Counted from the first letter of the stretch, positions 1 to 9,752 are shown. The stretch: DNA of 64,000 nucleotides from Brienomyrus brachyistius (GCF_023856365.1 NC_064540.1:8470501-8534500); one strand, 5' to 3'. Notes: generated from the sequence alone by a model not told the origin. Numbers and translations: made by a program.

Positions 1-681
1 AGTATTCCAAGTATAAACTTGTGCATTTGTTAACTGCATATACAAGACATACCCACCACAGAACTGGCACAGCCAAGTGCATGGCTACCCAAAAGTATGA
101 CAAAGTTTACTGTTAATGAGTCCCCAATAAGAGAGTCCTTCATTCAGTGCATGGGGACAGCCGGTCAAACAGAAAGGCAAACCCAGATCCCATGTATGCG
201 TGAAAATGTAGCATTTATTGTTGTTCAAATGCATTTACCAAGTTGGTGTACTTAATTCTTTCACTGTATGCGCCAGAAGTCATAACAGACAATGCAGTGT
301 TGCTGGCTAACCTACTGATGAATTTTTAGCAACAGAGCTATGACATTGGAATGAATCCCTGGCTAGCAATTCATAATCTGAGATATGTACGAATAACTGG
401 CATGTTAGCTAGTTTTCCACAGACATGGTAATTTAATACACCTGACAGTCTCCCATCTTAATACATTCTGAATTTTCCCAGAATGTTCAAATCCATTGAG
501 GTAAGTAATATTCATCTGGCTGCAATTTAGGACTGGATGTTAAAGAAGGATCACAAATCATCCAAAATCAACACTTCCCTTTCAATCTGGCTGGAGTTTG
601 CGCACAAAACCTTAACATTCAACGTACATTGTATTGCTAGGTAAATGCAAGTAAATACAAATTCAAATTTAAGTATCGGTA
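1..681. other. Non-coding stretch, presumed adora1 intron
   Basis: No reading frame here resembles a known protein. By position it lies downstream of the adora1 splice donor on the minus strand, so it is most likely intron. I looked for the second receptor exon (TM4-TM7, normally about 600 bp open) on the minus strand and did not find it. Confidence 0.5.
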
Positions 682-691
682 GATGTTTGTA

Positions 692-923
692 GGGGCGGCA
701 TGGTGGTGCAGTGGTTAGCACTGTTGCCTCACACCTCTGGGAAACCAGGTTCGAGTCTCCACCTGGGTTACGTGTTTGTGGAGTTTGCATGTTCTCCCCA
801 TGTCGTCGTGGGGTTTCCTCCGGGTACTCCGGTTTCCCCCCACAGTCCCCCCACAGTCCCCCCCCCCCCCCCCCCGCGACCCAGTAGGATAAGCGGTTTG
901 GAAAATGGATGGATGGATGAATG
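692..923 (+). mobile_element. V-type tRNA-derived SINE, internally deleted, with perfect TSD
   Basis: The copy starts with a tRNA-like head containing an A-box-like TGGTGCAGTGG and a B-box GGTTCGAGTC. It continues into the conserved central segment shared by every V copy in this window (GTGGAGTTTGCATGTTCTCC and following) and ends in an ATGG tail. Roughly 130 bp between the CCCCACAGTCC segment and the CGCGACCCAGTAGG segment are missing and replaced by an 18-C run at 858-875. The 10-bp word GATGTTTGTA occurs at 682-691 and again at 924-933, a perfect target-site duplication showing LINE-mediated insertion of a 5'-complete copy. The V-SINE superfamily name is from memory of the central domain, not a search. 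The reading frames on both strands here are repeat sequence, not genes. Confidence 0.88.
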
Positions 924-1159
924 GATGTTTGTAATTTTACCACAGCCGGAGTCATCATTTCCAGGAGATTAAAACTCCAGCAAAGGCGTGTGATTCAGAA
1001 GAAAAACAAATCGAAAACGAAACAAAAACTAGCACGATTTATTTCTGTGGGGCGTAGTCGTCCTTCGCATAATATGATCTGTTACGCTTAGTAATTTAAC
1101 CAGTAATACGCGCGTCGCAATCACAAGTAATGCAAGTTTTGGTCCAAACCATCTTAAGT

Positions 1160-1399
1160 CAGGGTCGCCAAATGTCACGCATGTGGCGTGAAACTCCAGT
1201 TTTCAGATTCTCACGCTCACGCAGGAAATTTTACGGCAAATCTATATTATTCCATTATAAACCTAAATTATATAAATGTGGTTTGCAAACCCTACAGACT
1301 ATTTACAAGGTAGTAAAACTATTACATACATGTAAATAAGTGTGCAGACTTATGTCGAATTGAAAATGTCCCGCCAGCCATCTAAGGTTGGCAACCCTG
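1160..1399. mobile_element. 240-bp MITE with CAGGGTYGCCAA inverted ends
   Basis: The left end reads CAGGGTCGCCAA and the right end reads TTGGCAACCCTG, giving terminal inverted repeats that differ at one base over 12. The word TTAAGT directly abuts both ends (1154-1159 and 1400-1405), which looks like a target-site duplication. The interior has repeated CACGC words and no coding capacity. The ends resemble hAT-type non-autonomous elements of fish, but hAT duplications are normally 8 bp, so superfamily assignment is uncertain. It sits within the presumed adora1 intron. Confidence 0.72.
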
Positions 1400-1405
1400 T
1401 TAAGT

Positions 1406-2052
1406 TACCGTACGTAATGATCTCTGAATTCGTAACATATCGAACACCGTTTATATTTATGCCCGACTGCATTGCCATGTGTAAACAGACTGGAATGTTT
1501 TTCACCTGACATAATGCATTATCAGATTGCCACAAATCATGCTTCGGGGAAAAGTTATACCATAGCCGGGTCTGGAAATAGTAATAGTAACTATTCTTGT
1601 GGAGGCCTAATTTTCAGACTTGCCAATAAAGCAGGTAACTGATCATTAAAACTTCTGAATTAGCTGAAAAAGCTGTAAAACATCCATAAGCGCGGCTCAG
1701 ACGATACGACACGCATGACGTTTTAGAAACGCCGTGCAAAGTTCCCGCATGTTGCAGCAGATATTTAAAAAATAAGCGAAACATCTTGGCATCATCAGGC
1801 AGAGGCTCGCATATACCGGATCCATACACTGTCTGTGTGCACCCCAGATGTCGGACGCTGTAATGTCCCATCAGTACCACGCCAAGCAGGCTACATTATT
1901 TTACCCATTTGTAGCGATGAGATGACAGAGGTCACAAAATCAAAACGCCCATGCGAAACAGTGCCCTTTTAATATAGTGAGACTTACGTGCATATAGGAT
2001 GTAAATATATAGGCATATTTGCATCTGCGTAAATAATACGTGGTAACTAATT
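1406..2052. other. Presumed adora1 intron sequence, no gene
   Basis: This lies immediately 3' of the adora1 splice donor on the minus strand. Two short minus-strand frames (1350-1535 and 1614-1880) have no resemblance to a receptor TM4-TM7 region and no other recognisable domain. I see no repeat family here. Confidence 0.5.
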
Positions 2053-2054
2053 AC
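2053..2054 (-). other. adora1: Splice donor of adora1 coding exon 1
   Basis: On the minus strand the exon ends ATGG and is followed by GTAATT. The open frame would run only two more codons into a TAG if the donor were not used. The phase-1 break directly after the DRY loop is where vertebrate adenosine A1 genes carry their coding-region intron, which supports this as the true exon end. Confidence 0.82.
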
Positions 2055-2406
2055 CCATACTGTACCTGACTGGGATTTTGACTCGGAGGTAGCGGTCGAT
2101 CGCTATGGCCAAGAGGGCAAGGATAGAACTTTGCGTCAGGACCAGGACGCTGCAAGCTACAAGCAGGCAGCTGTAAAAGTGCGTCTGTAGTCCGATGCTG
2201 ATGGTGATGGCCAGGGGGATGACCAGAGCCCCGACTGCGATGTCGGCAAATGCCAGAGACACGATGAAGGAGTAAGTGGTGTCCCTCAGTGACCGGTTCG
2301 TTTTTACTGCCCAGACGACCATCACATTTCCTATAACCGATGCCACAGCGATGGCTACCTCCATTCCAATATAAAGCATCCGGGCGAGTGATAAATCGTC
2401 CGGCAT
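2055..2406 (-). CDS. adora1: Adenosine receptor A1, first coding exon (partial gene)
   Basis: This exon encodes residues 1-117 and the first base of codon 118 of a class A GPCR for extracellular adenosine, normally Gi-coupled at the plasma membrane. TM1 is about residues 10-34 with E16 (1.39) and the GN pair at 26-27 (N1.50). TM2 is about 43-68 with D55 (2.50), and TM3 is about 77-103. C80 is the extracellular disulfide cysteine. V87, L88, T91 and Q92 line the ligand pocket, S94 joins D55 in the sodium site, and D104-R105-Y106 is the DRY motif. Spacing is colinear with mammalian A1, and the DRYLRVKIP and [12 protein letters not shown] segments favour A1 over A2 or A3. An unusual point is S86 where mammalian A1 has proline. 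The start ATG has A at -3. The rest of the receptor must lie beyond the left window edge. Whether this is the adora1a or adora1b paralogue cannot be told. Confidence 0.92.
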
Positions 2407-2456
2407 ACTTGCGTTTCAGCTGATAATAAAGGGAAACTGTCCTACTTAAAACAGGA

Positions 2457-2481
2457 CTGAAAAACAGCAGAATAAAAAAAA
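2457..2481 (-). other. adora1: Putative splice acceptor upstream of adora1 start codon
   Basis: On the minus strand a long T-rich tract ends in CTGTTTTTCAG, with the AG at 2458-2457, about 50 bases before the start codon. This is a strong acceptor-like sequence and would mean that a 5' untranslated exon lies further right. A weaker alternative AG lies at 2421-2420 (TTTATTATCAG). A1 genes in other vertebrates have untranslated 5' exons, which fits. No transcript evidence is available. Confidence 0.55.
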
Positions 2482-2482
2482 A

Positions 2483-3654
2483 TACATATATTATATTGAT
2501 TCATTGATGCAGCGAGTGATCCTAAGCTGCAAGGTGTTTCTTTTAAAAAGCGTATAAAAGCAGGCAAAAAATACTGACGGTATAAAACATGACAGGCGCT
2601 GAGAGGGAGAAGGAAACACTTGGAAGGTCACATCATTCCTTTTAGAAAGTAAGAAAGGACTGTATCCGGCGAAGATGCCCGTCCTCCGCTTTTGGACATC
2701 CAAATCACCCACGTCCAGGGGTGCATGAAAAAGACCTGTCCTTCACAGGGAAATATCCATACTGCTTAAGTGACTGTAGAGTTAACCTTCATGCAAGTAA
2801 ACCAGTGGAGGTGGAAAACACCAACAAGTAACCAAAATCGGTCATCATCAAAAACAAAGTGACTCCGTTGTCTCTTATACTTAGACGTTTCCACTAGTTC
2901 TGGTAAATACTGTTGTAACGAGAAAAAAAATGCGTTCACCTGTCATTGATTAATAGGTAAAACCCGGCCCCCATTGAATCAGATTTTGTTGTTGTCGTTG
3001 TTTTAGTCTCCTCCGATTTGCGGCGTCTTTCAGATTTCAGAGAGGGCAGCAAAGAGGCAGCCCGAAATATGGAACAGGGCTTCTCTGCGGCCGGATGCAT
3101 GATTTAAGGTGCCGCCGTCCGGATTCATTATACTTGCAGTTTATGGAATCACGTGTCGGTGATTTCGAGCTGCATTCGCCAGTTTGCTGTTGCGCAAATC
3201 TTACTCCGTGCGGGGAGTTTTCATTCAGCCCTATTACACTGCCAAACTGCAACTGAAGATCACAGGAAAACAATTAATTGTTAAGTAGTCAAAATACCTA
3301 TGTATGCGCAACGAGTATGCGTAAACCATATTATAGATGAAGAGTATGCAAATACAAATAGTAGTTTTTTTGCCTTGCCTAGCTCGCAATAAACCATGGC
3401 TCAAATAGCCTTTACTTGGTATTAAAAGATCGTTCGGTAAATTCAGCAGAAAACAATAAACTTAAAGAGTATACCATAGAACCTTTTACTTGATCCTTAA
3501 TGCAACGCTATACAATTATATTACAACAAATAGCGTACATGTATCTCATATACGTATACATTTTTACAACAAAATATTGGCAAAAGTGTATTTTTTGATG
3601 CAGCTTACTACAAGCGACAGAAGCAAATACAAATAAGACATACAGTGGGCCTAT
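2483..3654. other. adora1 upstream region, no coding gene seen
   Basis: This may hold adora1 5' intron and untranslated exon sequence. Frames at 2491-2712 and 3037-3273 (minus) have no recognisable domain. I could not identify a TATA box, CpG island or untranslated exon with confidence. Confidence 0.4.
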
Positions 3655-3925
3655 TAAGATTGAGATGGACTTTATTGTTCCTGTGGGAAAATTCTAGATT
3701 TGGTAGGCTAAACAAAATAAATGCGCAATACATGACAGAACTAGCAGAATTTAAATGTAATAAAGAATCCGATTATGGGAAAGGTAGGACACAGTGCCGA
3801 ATAAATCTTTAACATAAATGACACGATAGGCTATACCTCAAAAGTCACACACTGAATAGCAAATAAAGTGCAGACCAGTTGCTCTGTACATGTGAATGTA
3901 GAAACAGCGCACCTTAGAGCATCTA
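3655..3925. repeat. Degenerate 'TTTATTG' dispersed repeat, copy 1
   Basis: It begins with GACTTTATTGTTCCTGTGGG followed by an AAATTCT word, and later contains GCAAATAAAGTGCAGAC. Other copies in the window (4768-5115, 7857-8120, 13670-13850, 27395-27500, 40486-40735, 50225-50480) share the TTTATTG opening and later AATAAA or GTGCAAAT words. The family is common in fish, but its class is not determinable from these fragments. Confidence 0.4.
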
Positions 3926-4339
3926 GTTAGAAGCTATTTTTAAGTCATGTGGTTTTGGACGTGAGTGATCTAAAATGTCCACCAGATGGGGGCAGCTGAA
4001 ATAATTAATGCGCAGTTTAATGGGCACTCTACCTTCTTATTGGCACATTTTGTAGTGCGCTGGATGTACGGGGATTCCGCTGTCGTAGTTGTCAATGCCG
4101 AGTCTCCTTGGTGAGTTGATCACTATGTTGATCATATGTTGTTTTAGGGGAACTGTAGATATGCGTCTTTGCATGTATTTGCATCTGTCTTTGCATGGAC
4201 AAGTACTGTAACACGAAATATGTAAAAATAACCATCTTTATAAAGTTTTATCTGGTGAACTATATGTCTATATTAAAAATGTTTACAGCAAATATAATAA
4301 GGTGTATTATGACCTATTTTAAGACTGATACACTAGGCA

Positions 4340-4735
4340 AGCTTCAGCCCCAGCTTGGTAAATTTGCCAATAGGATGGTTTCCTGTATTGTAGACATCAG
4401 CCTGTCCAACACCTCATTCCAAAACCAAGGGTTTTAATATGAATTTAGTTGGACCATTGTTGCTATATTGACCTCTATGCTTCTTGAAAGGCTGCCCATT
4501 AGACGTTGGAACATTGCATGTGGGATTTACTGCCATTCAGGTTGGGTATTGATGTAGGTTGATGGTGCCCAGTGGAAAGTCACTAACCTCTTCTGTATGA
4601 CCTGCTGATAAGGTTTGCTGCATGAGATTACGTGACTGTTTAATTATACACCTGTGGTAGTAATGACGGTGGCTTAATTAGACAATCTAACAAAAGGTGT
4701 CCACTTTTGACCATATAGTATATGTTATATATGGG
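4340..4735 (-). mobile_element. Internally deleted Tc1-like element relic
   Basis: The sequence reads as the reverse complement of a Tc1-type transposon with its middle removed. The left part has CATTCCAAAACCAAGGG, a TTGCTATATTGACCTC-like segment and GACGTTGGAACATTGC. The right part carries a CACCTGTGGTAGTAATG-like segment and the terminal GGTGTCCACTTTTGACCATA. It shares block order with the element at 36345-37078. No transposase reading frame survives. Recognition rests on remembered family sequence and on the match to the second relic. Confidence 0.6.
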
Positions 4736-4767
4736 GAAAAATTAATGAGACTCCTCGAATGTCCTGT

Positions 4768-5115
4768 TTGGGTTTTCAAGTTTTATTGTCACGTGTCCAG
4801 AGGAACGCAGTGAAATTCTGGCTTTGACACAGCTGCAGGGGAGGGAGCAGGTGTCTGGGGAACATCAGCACAAAGTGCAGAGCAAGACAGGACAAACAGC
4901 GATGCAATAAGGGACCATTCAGGTAGGTAAGGAGCATGCACTGATTACACTGCATGCCAAGATATAAATAATATAAAGGAATATAAATGATAAATAAATA
5001 ATAATTATGTGTGTGGGGATAAAGATGTGCAAATAGATCCCAGTATGGTGAATAATAGTGATACAGGGCAGAGGTGAACATTTGCGGGTCACCAGTTGTT
5101 TAGTGACCTGACAGT
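4768..5115 (-). repeat. 'TTTATTG' dispersed repeat, copy 2, carrying a match to the 27-bp array unit
   Basis: It opens with AAGTTTTATTGTCACGTGTC and GCAGTGAAATTC and later has GATGTGCAAATAGATCC, linking it to the other TTTATTG copies. Bases 4928-4949 are identical, in reverse complement, to 22 nt of the unit of the tandem array at 30761-31246. The 101-codon minus-strand frame here is not protein-like: it only repeats the array translation CNQCMLLT. Confidence 0.5.
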
Positions 5116-6385
5116 GGGGAGAAGATAATGTCTCTGGAACAGGTAATATTTTGTTACCTGAAAGCCCTCGGTTTTTTGCACAGCTATATTATTTGAGTCT
5201 AGTGGGCGGGTCACTCTCTTCCTTTGACCCCTCACATAAATCCTCCAAAACCGTCAGGAAGTCACAGCGAACAGAGGAAGAGTCAGGCCAAGTGGAAGAG
5301 GCTTTGTGCAGCAGTTGCTGACCGGATCCTGGAAATTCCACAGTGCTTCAACGATCAACATGGGAAATCAACATGAGACTCTTAAACTCCACTGGAAATG
5401 GCATGCGAGGAAGTGAAAGGGATCATGGGAAATTTGGTGGCAAACGTACATGTTTCCCTACAATAGAACTTTGTCGACTTGGTTGAAATATCCCGGTGGT
5501 TATTTTCAGCCCTTGACATGGGACGGGGGTCTCACAAAAATGGGGGGGGGGGGGGGGGGGGGCTTGAAGGCTGTGGTCTAGTGCACCAGATTTAGACTTC
5601 ATGTCACAAGTGTAATGGGAGGTGCTAACTGAAGAAAGGAGCCCAGACACATTGGAGAGTGGTTGGCTTCGATTGCAGCAGGACTACGTGCAGTAGAGCC
5701 ATGATTAGGACATTCATAGGCAGGTTCAGGTTGTAGGTTAGGACTATCTGTGCAATGCATGATGGGGAGTAGGAGGTTGCGAAGGTCCCTGAATTACTGT
5801 GAAGAATAGTCCTATATTCCTGGAGCCCAGCTGTTTTTCCCTATACTCAACATACTCAACTGAATTAGGGTGAATCTCAATAAAATTCTAGGCCTTCGTT
5901 TCGGGTTCTTGGAATGACACAAGCAGTATAATATGAGAACATCTGTTTATGGCTAAAACCGGAGGTCTTTCCTTGCAGCCAAGTTAAAAAGCTCAGTTGA
6001 TGGGATGCGCTTCCTGCCACCTTTAACCTCTCCTCACATAAATTTATCCGCTAGTCTTACATGCAGCCATAACGTAATTTGAACGGTCCGAATGATAGCA
6101 GTCATCAGTTTTCTGTGCGTGGCAAGGCCTTGCAGTGCTGATGCTGAGGTCTGTCGGGCTGAGCCCTTTATTAATAATTGCTCTCCCTCTGGTCATATTC
6201 CTGCTGCTGCTGTCTCTTGCTGTTGAGATCTCCCTGCTAAGCCCCCCCCCCCATACTTCACTCTTTGGCAGCCTTGGGACATCCTCGTTGGGGCTGCTTT
6301 GTGTCTGTCCCAGCACTTCAGACGTTGCAGCGATCTTCTATATTGGCATCGAAGGCTGAAATGTAATACCCTTGTCGTTACAACA
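5116..6385. other. Unique sequence, no gene recognised
   Basis: Several short frames overlap on both strands (5423-5650, 6044-6316, 6135-6359, 6193-6522) without any domain. Composition is unremarkable apart from a 21-G run at 5542-5562 and an 11-C run at 6242-6252. Confidence 0.45.
5542..5562 (+). repeat. G homopolymer, 21 bases
   Basis: An uninterrupted run of 21 G. It belongs to a series of long G or C runs in the window (see findings). Runs like this are prone to length error in sequencing. Confidence 0.9.
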
Positions 6386-6490
6386 CCCTGTCCAGAATGT
6401 ACCCCAGCCCTGTGGCCCGTGCTCCCTGGGATAGGCTTCAGTGCCCACCCCCCCATGTTTAAGTGACTAGAAGATAGATGGATAGGTTTC
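6386..6490 (+). repeat. Old V-type SINE 3' fragment
   Basis: The piece aligns by eye to the 3' end of the V-type SINE: CCTGTCCAGAATGTACCCC, then CTCCCTGGGATAGGCTTCAG, then a GATAGATGGATAGG tail. It is highly diverged and lacks the tRNA head. Confidence 0.6.
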
Positions 6491-7144
6491 TTTATCCTTG
6501 GCTGCACATACTCCCCTGGCATTCAGCAAGAAGCAATCTGATTGTACCCCCCCCCACCATTATCCAGTTTATTTTGACCGCCTGTGGTTCTTTTTGCTGC
6601 CGCAAGGGTTGTCTGGTACCTTGGCAGAACCTTTTTTATGCTCGGTCATCTTCATTTCCATGGCCCCTGGGGCTCTGCCTTTTATAGGCTGAAATGACAT
6701 CATCAAGACAGTTGTGGGTCCAGTTGGAGGCGCTGCTGCTGTTCATTTCACCTGCACACAGCTTCGGGGGATTTTTTTTGGCCTACCTTTCACTCCTTCT
6801 CCACACTCCATTCATCTCAGCTTCATTAGCGGTGCTGCTCATCTGTTAGTCCATTGTGTGGAACACCAGTTTGACCTTTACACCTGTCATGCATCACTGC
6901 TTATCCCACCAACAGCTGTAGTTAAACCAACAGCTCACTGGCTTTGAATCATTAACATTTCAGTATGGGATCTGCAGTTGTATTTTAGGAATGAAAAATT
7001 TCTAGTGTTTGCATGGATGGTTTGCTAAGAATACATCTTAATTCGTGGTATATGACTTGCTTATATTATTATGTGAGTGTTATATTGCTGTCAAGGTTTC
7101 CCACTGGACAATAACCGAAGACAAATATGTTACATCGTTATACT
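6491..7144. other. Unique sequence, no gene recognised
   Basis: Overlapping short plus-strand frames at 6478-6687, 6498-6692 and 6714-6947 are cysteine-, histidine- and proline-rich and resemble nothing known. No repeat family was recognised. Confidence 0.4.
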
Positions 7145-7159
7145 TCTCATTCAGTGTCC

Positions 7160-7383
7160 ATCTCCGTCCATCCATCATTCATGAGAACTTACCCAGCAGA
7201 GTGTCATGATGAGTGTGGGGGCCCATCCCAGGAAACACAGGCACACCCTGTTTTTGGACTCTGGGAGGAAATCCACAAGAACATGGGAGAACATGCAAAC
7301 TGCAGACACACGGAGTTGGGATTTGAACCCCCAAACCCCCTGGGGTTTGAGGTCACCCACTGATTGACTATGCTGCCCCCAAT
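7160..7383 (-). repeat. Old V-type SINE, head end to the right
   Basis: On the minus strand the head reads GGGGGCAGCAT at 7373-7383, followed by a B-box-like GGGTTCAAATCCC. The central V segment (GTTTGCATGTTCTCCCATG) comes next, then the GGGCCCCCACACTCATC region. It is strongly diverged from the youngest copies. It faces the next copy at 7411 head-to-head. Confidence 0.68.
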
Positions 7384-7410
7384 ATTATTATAACATTATG
7401 TTTTTTTTGC

Positions 7411-7697
7411 AGGGTGACATGGTGGTGCAGTGCTTAGTACTGTTGCCTCGTATCTCTGGGACTAGGGTTCGAGTCCTTGGCATGGCTCTGTGTGCATGTT
7501 CCCCCCATGTCGTCATGGGTATTTTTCTGGGTACTCAGTGGGTTTCCTTCCACTGAGGCTGACTGAAGTTACCAAAGGGCCCTGTGATGGGTTGGTGCCC
7601 CTGTCCTGGGTTGTTCCCTGCATTGCCCCCCCCCCCCCCCAATAGACTCTGGACCCCCCTGTGATTCTGAATGGAATCAGTGGTTACAGATGGGTGG
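7411..7697 (+). repeat. Old V-type SINE, full length
   Basis: The head GGGTGACATGGTGGTGCAG matches the V-SINE A-box region and GGGTTCGAGTCC is the B box. The central CATGTTCCCCCCATGTCGTC and the 3' CTGGGTTGTTCCCTGC and CTCTGGACCCCCCTGTGA segments are recognisable, and the end is a degraded GATGGGTGG tail. A 15-C run (7626-7640) lies within it, at a point where younger copies have ordinary sequence. Confidence 0.75.
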
Positions 7698-7856
7698 GCT
7701 GATTCTTATTTATGCATTTTATTTATCTCATTTTCCCATACAGCATTTTGAATGACCTTTATGTATGAAAATGCTCTTCACAAATAAACTTGACATGACT
7801 TTACTATGGCGATATGCCAGTGACCCTGCATGGCGATGTATCAAATCAAAACCAAA

Positions 7857-8120
7857 TTACAGTTTTATTTGTTACTTAGACAATTATACTCAGTGCCATG
7901 TGCAGTGAAATGCTAGGTTGCCTAACTCCAAGACTGTGAAACAGGGAACTTAAGAGACAAAACCTTAACCTTCAAACCATAATCATGACCATAAATAGGA
8001 TGCAGTTAGAAGTTGTTAATTGTCAGGTGGCAGTACAACTTTCAGATGAACAAATAAATATTTACATGTGCAAATGTATCATGGGAGTCTATTTACAGTC
8101 CTTTTACAGTACATTGACAG
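7857..8120. repeat. 'TTTATTG' dispersed repeat, copy 3
   Basis: It contains GTTTTATTTGTTACTTAG, GTGCAGTGAAATGCTAGG and later ACATGTGCAAATGTATC, in the same order as the copy at 4768-5115. Confidence 0.5.
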
Positions 8121-8820
8121 TACCTCTACAGTAAATACTGACAGAATTAGCAGAAGATACAGCAGAATATGCTGTATGACGCCATTATCTGGGAAGCGGA
8201 CGAGCTGCTGGCATGTGTTTGAGAAACCCGGAGGAACACCACTCGACTTGGAATTCATGCAGCTGGTCGGCTGAAAAACATGTGAATGGTGAGTTTCTGC
8301 AGCAGTATGAAAAGCTGACAAGAGAATTATCTACAGATTCTGCGTGTGTAAACAATCTCTGGGGCAGTCTGTGAACCAGAGGCATGTTTATTACAAAACC
8401 AACCTAATTTTCGTCTTAATAAAATATTCCCTCAAAGCAATTAAATGATCAAGAAAGCATGAAGCTTTGTGGAGTGCCGGATGTTAGCTTTGCCAGAATA
8501 TTCTACGTATTCCGAAGGCTGGGGTAATATTAAAAATCACTTAACTGTGCAGAGACTTTTGTTAGCCAAGCTATAAACATGATATCAGTCATACTTGTAA
8601 AGCGTTCTCTTTAAACACCTTTCAATACACATGGTATTTTGCTTTGTCAGTGTTTTAATGGTTTGTGTATAACTGGAATTTATGTCCCCAGTTTTTGACT
8701 TTAAAAAGACTTTTATCACATCCCTGCTATGGTAACTTGTACTTAGGGATATAAAATACGGAAGAAGATAAATGTGTAAAAGTTAAAACCAGTGACCATC
8801 TTTCTCCTTGAAACTTCAAC
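8121..8820. other. Unique sequence, no gene recognised
   Basis: Three overlapping short frames at 8068-8385 on both strands show no domain. No repeat family or structured RNA was recognised. Confidence 0.4.
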
Positions 8821-8823
8821 CAG

Positions 8824-9420
8824 TAACACTTTACGTAAGACCATGCCTTTAGTAATTTATAAACAAAGTCATAACAAATAATAATGCATTCATAAAGCAT
8901 AATAAACGTGGCTATAAATATTTGTCAACAAAGGATTGATACAGTGCCTTGCCGCACCCACCACACCACGAACCACCTCAGGGGTGAGAATCCAAGTGCA
9001 GTCAGGCAACAGCTGACACCTCAGCACCACACTAGTCCAAAAGGACCCATGTAACTTTTTTCCTGGTGATTGAAGTGCCAATCCTGCCAACAACACCCAC
9101 ATTTCCCTGTAAGTTGGAGGACAGCCTTGCAGGGCCGGATGTAGATTAACATCATACTCAGTATGAAGCAACAGCAGGCTAAGGGCCTTGCTCAAGGGCT
9201 CAACAGATTCAAACCGACAACCTACTGATTGCTGGCACAGACCCCTAGCCTTAGAGCTATCAGTCAAGATACTTGGTTAAAGTCTATAATGCACTATAGA
9301 TACCTTTATAATGAAGTAAAAAGCATCCCAAATGCTTATACCCACCATTATAATGCATTACAATTAACAAACATTCATCTTATAATCATGTAATGTATGA
9401 TATTAATGTAAATTAAATCT
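8824..9420. mobile_element. TIR MITE related to 24019-24356, interrupted by a SINE
   Basis: The left part starts CAGTAACACTTTACGTAAG, the terminal sequence of the MITE at 24019-24356. Several CATTCATAA-like words follow. After a SINE insertion (8932-9266) the MITE resumes with ATTATAATGCATTACAATT and TATAATCATGTAATGTATG, both close to the interior of the 24-kb copy. The right terminal inverted repeat is missing, so this copy is 3'-truncated. Confidence 0.55.
8932..9266 (-). mobile_element. tRNA-derived SINE (second family) nested in the MITE
   Basis: On the minus strand the head reads GATAGCTCTAAGGCTAGGGG, followed by a B-box-like GTCGGTTTGAATC. Then come GAGCAAGGCCCTTAGCC and the body words GTATGATGTTAATCTACATC and CTCCAACTTACAGGG. 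It ends CCCCTGAGGTGGTTCGTG, GGTGCGGCAAGGCACTGTAT. The copy at 30484-30760 has the same blocks in the same order, so the two define one family of about 300 bp. The minus frame of 125 codons here is this repeat. Confidence 0.75.
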
Positions 9421-9501
9421 TGTGCTGTTAATATATATGCACTGCTAGGACAGTGTGGAGGCTACACTGGGTATTTTCACTCAAAATTTCTAAGACAGTA
9501 G

Positions 9502-9752
9502 TACACAAAAAAGGTGAAACAAAAGGCACTGGGGAAAAGTACCAATTTGTACCTTTGAGGGTACAATACTTGACACTGGGGCTGTACCCTCAAGAGTCTG
9601 GCAAGTGAACCCTAGCTGTAGGTAAATGTACTTTTCAAGGTACAGAAGTAGACTCTGAGGAACATTTTCATACCACTGGGGGAAAGTCAATGTTGTTTGT
9701 ACCTTGGGGGACAAAACTGTACCAGGACTGTACCCTTTTTTCTGACGGTGTA
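9502..9752. mobile_element. MITE with TACAC...GGTAC ends
   Basis: The right end reads GGACTGTACCCTTTTTTCTG then ACGGTGTA. The left end TACACAAAAAAGGTGAAAC is its inverted repeat with a six-base deletion. The interior repeats GTACC and GGTAC words many times (for example TTTGTACCTTTGAGGGTAC). The block arrangement is familiar from small fish DNA elements, but I cannot assign a superfamily. Confidence 0.6.

Noticed and set aside
551..972. Opposed reading frames of 135 and 90 codons at the left edge
   Set aside because: Both lie over a SINE with a target-site duplication; the proline and glycine runs come from a C homopolymer.
1614..1880. Possible second adora1 exon on the minus strand
   Set aside because: The translation has no TM4-TM7 pattern, no extracellular cysteine and no NPxxY; the frame is too short.
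4776..5081. 101-codon minus frame with several hydrophobic stretches
   Set aside because: It overlaps a dispersed repeat and contains the array-derived CNQCMLLT segment.
8890..9267. 125-codon minus frame
   Set aside because: It coincides with a SINE whose second copy at 30484 does not preserve the frame.
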